A DNA stretch of 64,000 nucleotides, from NCBI GenBank assembly GCA_004764695.1, contig SMSO01000033.1, positions 15,001 to 79,000 of the forward strand. Reading direction: 5' to 3'. This document shows, piece after piece, positions 24,393-36,300 of the stretch; positions within the stretch are counted from its first letter, which is position 1, and each line of letters opens with the position of its first letter. The position numbers were made by a program, and so were the translations under genes. The DNA is from Schizochytrium sp. TIO01 (taxonomy: Eukaryota; Sar; Bigyra; Thraustochytrida; Thraustochytriidae). The notes beneath the pieces were generated by a model. It was not told where the DNA came from. It worked only from the letters and a program-made list of their open reading frames with translations, and did no database searches.

Positions 24393-27300
24393 TCATGATT
24401 TTTCAATTTCACTAAGAACCTGACGAACCATATTGTGGAGCTCCTTAACCTCACTTGGAGATCCACCACTCGTCATGTCAACATAAAGAGGACTGATTCC
24501 CCACCAACCGCCAAAAAAGCCTATCCACTCGCCTGGGTCAGTCATAGCCTGCTCAAGTACAACCGGAATCATTCGAACTGGAGACTTTCTCTTTACCAGG
24601 TACTCAAACTCGTAACGGCAGTAATCTGTTATTGTGCGGTCAGAGTTTACCTTCTCCATGTATTCCCGTGTAACAAAGACAACGCCCACTTTGGAATCAT
24701 CGATACCCTGAGTCATTATACGAGTAATCTCGCCATGTTGCATTTCATCTCGATCGAGCCAACATGATATACCATGATTTTTCTGCAAGTTATCACTTAC
24801 ACGGCAAACAAGGTTATGCACTGTCTTATCTTTGCCCCAAGCGTGTGACAAGAAGACGTCATACTTCTCTCGTTGTGCTGTTATCTTCGATTCTATCTCT
24901 TCAGCCTCATCTTTGGTGGCGAAAAACAACCGAAAGGATGATAGCCTCAATATTTTCTTGCGCTCAACAGACGGAACCTTACCGCGTCGTGCGTTTGCCA
25001 AAACACTAATAGAGGCACAACTTTGATCATTTGTGGTACCATCACAGCTCAAAAACAACCTTGGATTCAATTTCTGTTTCATGAAAGCTTCATCTATCGA
25101 TTGCAGTTGAGTATGCAGTAGTTGTACAATGTTTGTTATTGGCCTCTGTAAATCGCTGCTTTCGTCTTCTTCATCATTTTCTAAATACATGATAATACGA
25201 CGTCCAGTATCATCCGGAACCAGGAGGACAGAAATGCCATCAAATATGATGCTTGCCGCATTTGCGTGCACCTGTAGAACCTCAACGAGCCCTGCAGGGA
25301 ATTTTGACACCATACTCGCAATAAAGCGTTGAAACACTCCTTTGGGGAAAAAGTCAAACTCGATATAAACTAAAGCGGCGCCTTCAAATTGCGATAAGAG
25401 ATCATTGAGCTCATCCTCAGAGATAGGTTTTAACAAACTGGGAATTAGCAAAGCTTCCTCTCCGCCCAAGTCTCCTATCCATGGGCTTCTGCTCGCGAGA
25501 AGCATCTCTGTCATGAGTTCAGAAAAGTACTTCACAAAAAAAGGTTGACCCCATAACATTGACAGAAATAATTGACTTGCAACACCGCGTTTCTTCCAAG
25601 TCTCTAAGTCAGCATACCAATTTGTTGGTATCTCAACCTCTGTAACTGCTTCTTTCATTTTTTTCACATGCACCTTCATATGCATTGGATCACAAATTAC
25701 TCGTGACAAGTTGTCCAGCAGCCATTGAGGTTGCAGGATCACATAGTTTGCAAGAACAGGCGTAGAGGTGAGATGCACAATTACGCCCAGCTCGTGCATG
25801 AACTTCAACATCTCCGTAGCGTCATCTTTTGAAATCCCACAGGAACTTGTTGCAAGCTCATACACAGTATCAAGCTCCATGTAGTCTCTCTTGAGCATAA
25901 ACATACGATCCAAGCAGAGAGACCATCGCAATGGTACCTCCTTCTTTACATATTTTTCCTTGGCAGCTGTAGTCATGAGAATCTCACGAAGAAGCTCACA
26001 ACGAAATGGGTCCCTTCGTTCGGTGTTGTCCAGAGGGTAAAAATCCAGATTCTCTGTTTTGTTTCTCTCATGATGGAAGCCTTTGGCCTGAGCTAGAAGC
26101 ACTCCCAACTCAGTGTCAACGAGATTTAGATCTTCCTTAGTATCCTGCAGAGCGTCGAGATATGTACCCACAAGAATAACCTTGGCTCCATTCGCATGTA
26201 AGCGTATCGAGTCTAGCCAGAATCGAATCGTGTTTAGTGCCGTCTCGCTGTCCTCCATTAACGCATAGTCAGAACAGTCCTGGAATTTATCTTTTCCAAT
26301 CACTTCTCGCATATCGAAAACGACCACATACATCCCGTAATTAGTTAGGAAAAGGTGATGCAAAGCGTAGAAAACCTCCTGTCCACCGTAATCCCAAATG
26401 GAGAAACTGACATCTTCCTCTACTTTCGTACGTCCAGCCTCTTCAAATTGGAATTTCACATCAGCCCTAAAAACTCTTGCCACCTCCTCCGTCTCGACCT
26501 TGAGCTCAGGTTTCAAGGTTTTATCCATCCGAGGTCCAGAAAGCCTGGCTAGTGATTTGCGAATACTTTGGTGAAGAAGACTCATTCGATCTTTACGGAT
26601 CTGGGCTTTTACAAGAGCATCGTTGAGATCAGCAGAAAGAATGCCCACTGGGTCCTCTTTCCAGTCCTTCGTGCGAATCACCTTGAGGTCAACACCAATA
26701 GTTGAGTCATGCTCCGCTACGAATGATTGACCGAGTAGAGTGCGAATAGTTGATGTTTTACCAGCGCCTCCCTTTCCAACTACCATCAACTTCGCTCGGC
26801 CCCATCGTACCTTTTCATCTTTTGAGAAAGCATTTAATGCAGACCTTGTGAACTCGTCAACTATTTCCTTGGCCAGCTTTAAGCGGTCACCAATATGATC
26901 TCTCACGTCTTGAGGGATATTAGAACCAAGACTGCCATGATAAACAACTCTGAATTGTTAGTTTGAATCATTTCAAAGCTTCATTTCAAATAACTCAAGC
27001 ATTCGATTAAATCTCTTTACTTTGTACAAACTCACAATATTTTCTGAAGAACATGATTTTCATCCAGCGCCGCAGCAACTGCCTTGGCGCCCTCGTCGCC
27101 GATTCTATTGCCTCCAAGACTGTCGATTTGATTGAATGATGGCAAGCAATACATTACACGTTACATATTACAATAGATGCACGCATGCATGCATGGACGT
27201 GAGTGATCTAGGTTGGCTTTCAGCATTTGTCTTTGTTGTGTTGTCATTTTGCTCTTTCTTCGATGGATGTATACTCACTCAAACAGACAACTCATCCATC

Positions 27301-30300
27301 CATCAAACAAACAAACAAACAAACAGCGATTGCATAAACTTGCAAAACAACACCGACCCACCCACCAAACAACAAACCAACCATCATGTACAAACAAGTC
27401 CACGAGCTGCGCTGTTGCGTAGACAACTTACTTGAGTGATGTCAGCGACCGGTTCTTTTTCAGCGCCGCAGCCACTGCCTTGGCGCCCTCGTCGCCGATA
27501 CCGTTGCGTTGAAGACTGTCGATTTGATTGAATGATGGCAAGCAATACATTACACGTTACATATTACAATAGATGCACGCATGCATGCATGGACGTGAGT
27601 GATCTAGGTTGGCTTTCAGCATTTATCTTTGTTGTGTTGTCATTTTGCTCTTTGTTCGATGGATGTATACTCACTCAAACAGACAACTCATCCATCCATC
27701 CATCAAACAAACAAGCGATTGCATAAACTTGCAAAACAACACCGACCCACCCACCAAACAACAAACCAACCATCATGTACAAACAAGTCCACGAGCTGCG
27801 CTGTTGCGTAGACAACTTACACGAGTGATGTCAGCGACCGGTTCTCTTTCAGCGCCGCAGCCACTGCCTTGGCGCCCTCGTCGCCGATATCGTTGCCCCA
27901 AAGACTGTCGATTTGATTGAATGATGGCAAGCAATACATTACACGTTACATATTACAATAGATGCACGCATGCATGCATGGACATGAGTGATCTAGGTTG
28001 GCTTTCAGCATTTATCTTTGTTGTGTTGTCATTTTGCTCTTTGTTCGATGGATGTATACTCACTCAAACAGACAACTCATCCATCCATCAAACAAACAAA
28101 CAAACAAGCGATTGCATAAACTTGCCAAAACAACACCGACCCACCCACCAAACAACAAACCAAGCATCATGTACAAACAAGTCCACGAGCTGCGGTGTTG
28201 CGTAGACAACTTACGATAGTGATGTCAGCGACCGGTTCTCTTTCAGCGCCGCAGCCACTGCCTTGACGCCCTCTGAGCCGATCTTGTTGCTTTCAAGACT
28301 GTCGATTTGATTGAACGATGGCAAGCAATACATTACACGTTACATATTACAATAGATGCACGCATGCATGCATGGACGTGAGTGATCTAGGTTGGCTTTC
28401 AGCATTAATCTTTGTTGTGTTGTCATTTTGTTCTTTGTTCGATGAATGTATACACACTCAAACAGACAACGCAACCATCCATCCATCTATCAAACAAGCG
28501 ATTGCATAAACTTGCAAAACAACACCGACCCACCCACCAAACAACAAACCAACCATCATGTACAAACAAGTCCACGAGCTGCGCTGTTGCGTAGACAACT
28601 TACACGAGTGATGTCAGCGACCGGTTCTCTTTCAGCGCCGCAGCCACTGCCTTGGCGCCCTCTGAGCCGAATTTGTTGCCTCCAAGACTGTCGATTTGAT
28701 TGAATGATGGCAAGCAATACATTACACGTTACATATTCCAATAGATGCACGCATGCATGCATGGACGTGAGTGATCTAGGTTGGCTTTCAGCATTTATCT
28801 TTGTTGTGTTGTCATTTTGCTCTTTGTTCGATGGATGTATACTCACTCCAACAGACAACTCATCCATCCATCAAACAAACAAGCGATTGCATAAACTTGC
28901 AAAACAACACCGACCCACCCACCAAACAACAAACCAAGCATCATGTACAAACAAGTCCACGAGCTGCGGTGTTGCGTAGACAACTTACTTGAGTGATGTC
29001 AGCGACCGGTTCTCTTTCAGCGCCGCAGCCACTGCCTTGGCGCCCTCTGAGCCGATTCTGTTGCCTCCAAGACTGTCGATTTGATTGAATGATGGCAAGC
29101 AATACATTACACGTTACATATTACAATAGATGCACGCATGCATGCATGGACGTGAGTGATCTAGGTTGGCTTTCAGCATTTATCTTTGTTGTGTTGTCAT
29201 TTTGCTCTTTGTTCGATGGATGTATACTCACTCCAACAGACAACTCATCCATCCATCAAACAAACAAGCGATTGCATAAACTTGCAATAGAACACCAACC
29301 CACCCACCAAACAACAAACCAAGCATCATGTACAAACAAGTTCACGAGCTGCGGTGTTGCGTAGACAACTTACACAAGTGATGTCAGCGACCGGTTCTCT
29401 TTCAGCGCCGCAGCCACTGCCTTGGCGCCCTCGTCGCCGATCTGGTTGCCTCTAAGACTGTCGATTTGATTGAATGATGGCAAGCAATACATTACACGTT
29501 ACATATTACAATAGATGCACGCATGCATGCATGGACGTGAGTGATCTAGGTTGGCTTTCAGCATTTATCTTTGTTGTGTTGTCATTTTGCTCTTTGTTCG
29601 ATGGATGTATACTCACTCAAACAGACAACCCACCCATCCATCAAACAAACAAGCGATTGCATAAACTTGCAAAACAACACCGACCCACCCACCAAACAAC
29701 AAACCAACCATCATGTACAAACAAGTCCACGAGCTGCGGTGTTGCGTAGACAACTTACTCAAGTGATGTCAGCGACCGGTTCTCTTTCAGCGCCGCACCC
29801 ACTGCCTTGGCGCCCTCTGAGCCGATCTGGTTCAAGGACAGACTGTCGATTTGATTGAATGATGGCAAGCAATACATTACACGTTACATATTACAATAGA
29901 TGCACGCATGCATGCATGGACGTGAGTGATCTAGGTTGGCTTTCAGCATTTGTCTTTGTTGTGTTGTCATTTTGCTCTTTGTTCGATGGATGTATACTCA
30001 CTCAAACAGACAACTCATCCATCCATCCATCAAACAAACAAGCGATTGCATAAACTTGCAAAACAACACCGACCCACCCACCAAACAACAAACCAACCAT
30101 CATGTACAAACAAGTCCACGAGCTGCGCTGTTGCGTAGACAACTTACACGAGTGATGTCAGCGACCGGTTCTCTTTCAGCGCCGCAGCCACTGCCTTGGC
30201 GCCCTCTGAGCCGATCTGGTTCAAGGACAGACTGTCGATTTGATTGAATGATGGCAAGCAATACATTACACGTTACATATTACAATAGATGCACGCATGC

Positions 30301-31030
30301 ATGCATGGACGTGAGTGATCTAGGTTGGCTTTCAGCATTTATCTTTGTTGTGTTGTCATTTTGCTCTTTGTTCAATGGATGTATACTCACTCAAACAGAC
30401 AACTCATCCATCCATCCATCAAACAAACAAGCGATTGCATAAACTTGCAAAACAACACCGACCCACCCACCAAACAACAAACCAACCATCATGTACAAAC
30501 AAGTCCACGAGCTGCGCTGTTGCGTAGACAACTTACACGAGTGATGTCAGCGCCCGGTTCTCTTTCAGCGCCGCAGCCACTGCCTTGGCGCCCTCTGAGC
30601 CGATCTGGTTCAAGGTCAGACTGTCGATTTGATTGAATGATGGCAAGCAATACATTACACGTTACATATTACAATAGATGCACGCATGCATGCATGGACG
30701 TGAGTGATCTAGGTTGGCTTTCAGCATTTATCTTTGTTGTGTTGTCATTTTGCTCTTTGTTCGATGGATGTATACTCACTCAAACAGACAACTCATCCAT
30801 CAAACAAACAAACAAGCGATTGCATAAACTTGCAAAACAATAACAACAAAAGCAACACCGTACAAATAAAGCAAGCAAGCAAGCAAACAAGCAAACAAGC
30901 AAACAAGCAAGCAAGCAAACAAGCAAGCAAGCGACCGAGCGACCAAGAGTACCTTGTTAACTTACTTCAATGTCGTAGCGCCATTCCGAAGCTGTTCAAG
31001 GGCATAGACAACACCTGGGTGGTCTGACAT
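24393..31030 (-). CDS. Gene B: LRR-Roc-COR-TIR protein, 12 exons, 1147 aa (reconstructed)
   Basis: Minus-strand exons are 31030-30966, then ten 84-nt LRR exons ending at 30537, 30148, 29759, 29374, 28989, 28604, 28215, 27821, 27432 and 27036, then 26931-24393. All introns are phase 2 and the sum of 3444 nt divides by three. Residues 22-301 are ten 28-residue LRRs. The last exon carries a Roc GTPase domain: P-loop GKGGAGKT at about 354-361, DYGGQE at about 482-487, and VGTYLD at about 556-561 in the G4 position. A COR-like region follows to about 960. A TIR domain begins KYDVFLSHAWG at about 991; a Glu in CRYEFEYL at about 1076 fits the catalytic Glu of TIR NADases. Family knowledge: Roco proteins are GTP-regulated dimers, and TIR domains signal by NAD+ cleavage or assembly. 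Inferred role: cytosolic LRR sensor with GTPase switch and TIR output. The start is fixed by identity with gene A exon 1. Confidence 0.88.
27036..30966 (-). repeat. Tandem exon-intron array of gene B (ten LRR units)
   Basis: Unit spacing is 396, 389, 394, 389, 385, 385, 385, 389 and 389 bp. Exon and intron sequences are nearly identical between units and to those of gene A. The 3'-most LRR exon (27119-27036) is more diverged in its second half and is followed by a short unique 104-bp intron with a GTGAGT donor. This marks the edge of the amplified block next to the fixed Roc-COR-TIR exon. Confidence 0.92.
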
Positions 31031-31310
31031 CGTGCAGTAAGGAAAGATCTAGACTTCAACCAGCGGGCGCGTGCGCGTGTACGTTCTCAGCTAAGCTCGT
31101 GGCGCAGCCCCAGTCGTTGCAGAAGGTTTCGAACCTGCTCTATGTGAAGCTGTAAGGCCATGACAGGGTTGCAAGGTGGCGTGCACACGTGCTGGCTTAA
31201 TGAGTTGCTATGGTTTTCCTTAAGATACAGATGTTACTTAGTGCTCTTGAAATAAAAAGGTATTGATCCTAACTCTACCTAACAAGCCATGCTGGCGTCC
31301 TTCCTTGCAA
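31031..31310 (-). promoter_or_regulatory. Upstream region of gene B, duplicate of that of gene A
   Basis: This aligns with 8375-8660 with many point differences and small indels. The indels put the upstream reading frame out of register with the start codon, which supports the MSDHPGVV ATG at 31030 as the start. A similarly shared region further upstream contains the 60-bp dispersed repeat. Confidence 0.5.
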
Positions 31311-31480
31311 GTCCTATTATCACTTGTTCAGTAGGCTAAGCAGTAGAAGATCTTTTCCAGTAATGTTTGCTCCAGAGGTTCCACTACCACCATCTCATAG
31401 GACTACCTAGTCATAGAACTAACTAGTATCTCACAATCAAACTAATATTTATAAAGGCATCATGTATCCTTTCCAAAGCA

Positions 31481-32260
31481 CATTCGACCATACCACGCAA
31501 ATAACGCAAATAACAACACCTCATTTGCACTGAGTGTCAACTGATCTCCCTCATACCCACTGCTAGCCCCTGCTTAGGCTTTATTGACGTAATATACAGC
31601 TAGGTGCTAAACTAACCTAACTTAACTTAACTTGACCTAAATCTTCTGTCCAACACTCTACTGGATTCAACATGATACATTCATCTTGCCTGTATCCAAA
31701 AAGATCCGAAATTTCAATAACATAAATATCATCATTGTTAAACTACCTCTGCGCGCTAAGCTAATCTGCAATAGGCTTAATTAATAATTGGCCAGAAGTT
31801 CACTTTTGTTCGGTCTGACGGTGGGTAAGCCGTAAGTACAAGTTCAATTTTGTGAGGAGAAATTACTCTTCTAAGGCTTGTCAGCTGACATTGGAGAACT
31901 TAAATCACAAGAGAGACCTAATTTTAGTCTTACAAGGTCGCTCTCTTAGGGCCTGTCGGTTGACACGCATGTGGAAGTAGGATTTTGAGTTACTTTCTCA
32001 GGGTCTGTCAAATGGCAGGCCTTCAGTAATAAGGCAGATGCTATGCAAAAGCACCTGAGCAAGGTTTGGCCCTAAGATAAGAAAAACGTTGGGCAGATTG
32101 GCCCTGAGAGGTCTAGAAAGGTTATGTAAAAAAGCTCCTGAATAAGGATTGGCTCTAAGAGAAGAAACAATTTATGCAAGTTGGCCATAAGAGATCTAGA
32201 AAAGTCATGTAGTATGCTTCTCAGCAAGCTTTGGCCTGAGGGGACTAAGAAATGTTACAG
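31481..32260. repeat. Composite repeat block, second copy of 21062-21890 with R1 copy 3 inside
   Basis: The block starts with the diverged 60-bp repeat. It then contains a direct copy of R1 at about 31580-31770 (GTAATATACAGCTAGGTGCTAA and CCTAA-like units). It continues with the GGCCTGTC and GGCCCTGAGAGGTCTAGAAAGG segments. At 21.06 kb the R1 part is absent between the same flanks, so R1 may have inserted here, or it was lost there. Confidence 0.5.
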
Positions 32261-32334
32261 CTAAGAAACTTTCCTCGGCGAATTCAAATTTTGTGTAGTT
32301 TGTGATAAAAGGTTTTTTAACAACCTATCCCCGT

Positions 32335-32910
32335 ATGCAAGATCTGCAACTCCGTGTTTAAAGCACCACCCTGTCCTAATTGTTTAAAACGCGCAGACTC
32401 TTGGGTTGTAAAGACTGTGGAAAGCTTATAAACGAACTATGCGAAGCATGTGGTATTGACTGGGAAGCTTCTCCTACATGCGTCGAAATAACTGCTAAAC
32501 TTGTTCAGGTTCTGACTCCATTTAAATGAATAACAAGTAGATTTTTTTGTCCTGATTAATATAGTATTATTTATTCCATGTTAATTGATACAGATTCTTA
32601 AAGTTGAAGGTGTCCCACCAAAAAAAGCATTGGAAATCTATCACCAAACTTTAAACCTTTGAGTCCATTTATAAGAGAAAATGAGTGCGAGCTGTATCCG
32701 AGTGACGTCCCACCTGGAACGACTCGAATTTCTTGTAATACGTACAACGGGTATGTTTGTGGTACCTTAGACTGTGTCTTAGATGAAAACAAATGATGTT
32801 ATCAATGGTGTATAACTCGCTTAAAACTCATCGAATGTTATAAATGTCATCGGCCTTTTCGTAATAGTCCTGATGTTATTGAATGTAAATATTGCAAGTT
32901 AGCGTGAGGC
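32335..32910 (+). pseudogene. Degenerate Cys-rich coding fragments
   Basis: Short plus-strand frames carry paired cysteines in zinc-ribbon-like spacing: PVCKICNSVF with APPCPNC; then CKDCGKL with LCEACGI at about 32410-32460; then after about 32660 ISCNTYNGYVCGTLDC, a TGA, and ECYKCHRPF with ECKYCKLA. Several frameshifts and stops interrupt them. I do not recognise the parent family. The 3' end overlaps the 200-bp dispersed repeat at 32891, so this may be part of a mobile element. Confidence 0.4.
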
Positions 32911-33094
32911 GATTACCAAGAGATAGCGTAGGTAGAGAGATGAAGGAAAAGAATAGTTAGCATTACATTCAGGAACTGTTGACAAGGTCTTCATTGTCTA
33001 GGGTTAGAAATTTTGGCTTGTGTACATCCTACGTGGGTGTCCTCATATATGCACACCAGTGTACACACCTAGCTGTTATACTTTAATAGTAAAC
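32891..33094. repeat. Dispersed repeat, inverted copy of 3075-3276
   Basis: This is the reverse complement of 3075-3276 over about 200 bp with moderate divergence. It shares ATTGCAAGTTAGCGTGAGGC at one end and GCTGTTATACTT at the other. Confidence 0.6.
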
Positions 33095-33309
33095 AATGCG
33101 ACATAGCACCAAACCTGCCTATCTGCCGTGACGCTCTAGATAGGGCAACTTTATATGATTGTGCTGGCAGTGATAAACGTTTGAACGAAATATGCAACGT
33201 GTTTGATATGTCAACCAAGTATGCCCTTCTTGCCAAGCATTCAAGTGTCATGAGTGCTATAAAGTAGCACCAACGATTCATGTAATGAATGTGGTATCTA
33301 GCGATCATT

Positions 33310-36300
33310 CTTAATTTCTTAGAAAAAATATCAATTAAAATTTTGATTTGAAAAATAAATTAATCTTAATGTTATCCTCAATTAAGCACAACTCCTTAAC
33401 GATCGTAATATTTAGTCAAACTTATTAAATCATTTACCCCAGTAAGAGTAACTTGATGTTACAAAGACATCCAAATATTCACACATGAAGGTACTATATT
33501 TTAAGAAGTACCAGTGTCTTCCCGCGTGTGGGTAAGGTTTGGTTTGCCGCAAGTATACGTCTTTGCACAAAATCCACAGTCATGAAATACCAATCCGAAT
33601 CTTTTAAAATCGGGAAAAGGACAAGCTTTACGCCAGGAAGAAATTGATCTCACGATGAGCAATTAGACGTAGTATTCCAAAAGCTATAGCCACATCGTGC
33701 ATTAGTCAGCACCTTCAGGCCACCTGTGCCCAACTTTTCAAATTACCCGTATCAAATTGTTTTCAAGCCTGTGCAGAGTTGGATATTTGCGAAACCTCTT
33801 TCAATGCATTCCACTATAAATTTTCCTTTTCGTAATCTGTCATGTTTTGGTGTCTGTCCTCGCTTCGTTCACCTCCTCAAATTCGTGTTCAGGCTCCTCG
33901 TTTGTATCTCTTTCAATCCTAATTTGGTCAAGGAAACATTCCAATACACTTAATTCTTCAGCATTTGGATCGACGGTTTTATTTCGAGAACGTTTTGAAC
34001 CTGCGCCGCGAGCTTGGCTATTAATTACCTTGGTCTTGATTATCTCTTCTACAGTCTTTCTCACTTTGAAGATATTTGGGCTTGGAGCTTTTACAGTTCA
34101 ACTCCTCCAATCCAACTCGCATGAGTGACTCGACATCTAGTTTTACTAGCAATATATTAAAAGACCAGATAGCGAACTTTTAGCTCAGTGAAATGTGAGA
34201 CAGCTAAATCACAGTGACCTAAGAGGAATAGAAAGCTTTTCTTAGACAGAAAATGAAATTCGAAATGAAATTCAACTTTTTAACTTTTCTCTCTAATCTC
34301 CACTGAGACTTTGAGTGGCTGTGTTACATAAAGGCAGAAGTAGTTTTATAAGTACTAAAAATAAAATTACCCATTTTTAATTAAAAATTCATGAGGTACG
34401 CATGACATGTGTCCCCACCACAGAATCCATACAATTTTTTTCCGGGTTTTGCTTGGCGAATAAATTACATAGCAACTTTTTGGATGCCGTGCATTGCCTG
34501 TTCTTTTTCCGTTCTTTTCCCCCTTCCCTGTACAAAAAACACCCCCCTGACGGGGATCTATGCAAAATTTACCTGAAGTCTTAAAATATAGTACCTTCAC
34601 GCGTGAAGACTGGTACCAAGACAACATCGAGCTATTGTTAACATCAGCTTAATTCGGAATGCTCTTTGACACACTACCAGGGTATGCAAAATTTAATTGA
34701 TGAAGAATCACACAATTACCGACGAAAACGAAGTGAAAAGCTAGTCACCTTGTTGCAGCTATAAGGTAAGGTATTTAAAACATTGAGGTTATCATCTGCG
34801 CACTTTTCTTAATGATTAATTGAGTCAAGTAGAACTAAGTCCATCTATTTTTTGTGTGTTTTCAAAGTAGTATTGAATGAGGTCTAAAAGACCACCTTGA
34901 TTTGTCTGAATCTCGATTTCTTGACACCGCACGCGTCGAAGGTAGTCCCGCAATAGTTTCGTATTTATACGACCATCTATCGAATATTGCAAAGCATCTC
35001 CCAACCTTTTGCTTTGCGGAAATAGAAACGTTCAAATATATATAGCACTCCTTGATTTCCTTCATACAGGCTTATAGCTCTGACTGATGATTGGGCATTT
35101 CACCCTCTCGATACACATTGAGGACATTCAATATCATATCCTTCAAACAAGCCATTGCCATGCTCCTGTAATGCTTACGACGACGCGCAGTAGAATTCTT
35201 AGTGTGCCAATATACTCACTGAAAGTTCGTTTAAGGCAGCACATGTACCTTGATTCGTTGAAGCCGAGTTAACGTTGATATCGATGTTCAACTGCGTCGA
35301 TTCAGTTGGGGAATTTCAAAGCGGTGACATAGATCTTGCCACGACTTATGAGTAGAGTATCCTTTTTCATGGAGATCCATGAATTTCTGAATTTCTTGAC
35401 TAAGTTCTTGCCACTTTGGTTGATCTCTAAATGGCACTTTGCAAAGTCTAGATAATCAATTTTCCATGAATCTAGCTCAAGCCACCGGCACTAGGGATGT
35501 CTTCAACTTATCAGGGATGATTAACTCTTAAAGCTTCGACTTAGCAATGTTTATCAGTTCTTGCATCCGCGTCGTTAGGTTTGTGTTCCAGGGCAAAAGC
35601 GTGCCGGATATTTGTACGAATATAAAGGTTGCGTAAAATTTAATCAAGGTTTATATGTGCAGCCAAAACGAAATAAGTGTACGAATATAAAGTAAAGGTT
35701 TTCTGTACTGCTTCGGAGGGTTTTCCCTATATCAAATTGATGAAGTTCCCATCTGTTCTGCCAGTGTAGTAGCAATTAAGCTTGCTTCGATGAGTGGGTC
35801 TAATTACCAGGTATTTTTAATCCCTATTCCCTCGAAGAATAAGTGGTAGTTTTGTTCAAGTCACCATGGTAGAGAAGGAATAATATGCCTTCTATTTATT
35901 AGAGTTAATCACCGCATAAAGGCCACTGGTGTTTGCTGTTTTGCTGTTATGCGTTTGGAGGAAGTGTATGAAGGAAGCTCTTGTTATGTTTTATAATAAA
36001 TGATGAAAATTATAAATCTCCAACCTTTGACGAGGTCTTCGTATTTGATGTTTCATCCAAAAATATGTACGATAGGTACTAGCGCGTAAATAAGCTTCCT
36101 TTGGGCTCATTAAGCAGGCTGGCATTGGGTCTTCGCCGCTTCCGTTCCTTTTATGAAGTGGAGACACTAGCCTATGTTTTTCTTTAAAATGAGCAGTGAA
36201 TTTCCAAGCTATCTAAACAAATCCTTGTTAGAATAATAAAAATGAAAGTCTTTTCTTTATAGTTGCTCTATTGTCGTAAAACCAATAACAACGCAATTTT

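Noticed and set aside
4729-31030. CRISPR array or satellite DNA as an explanation for the regular 385-bp and 425-bp repeats
   Set aside because: Units contain splice-flanked exons that join into long frames with recognisable LRRs and downstream domains, and unit length is far larger than CRISPR spacing. The host is also eukaryotic.
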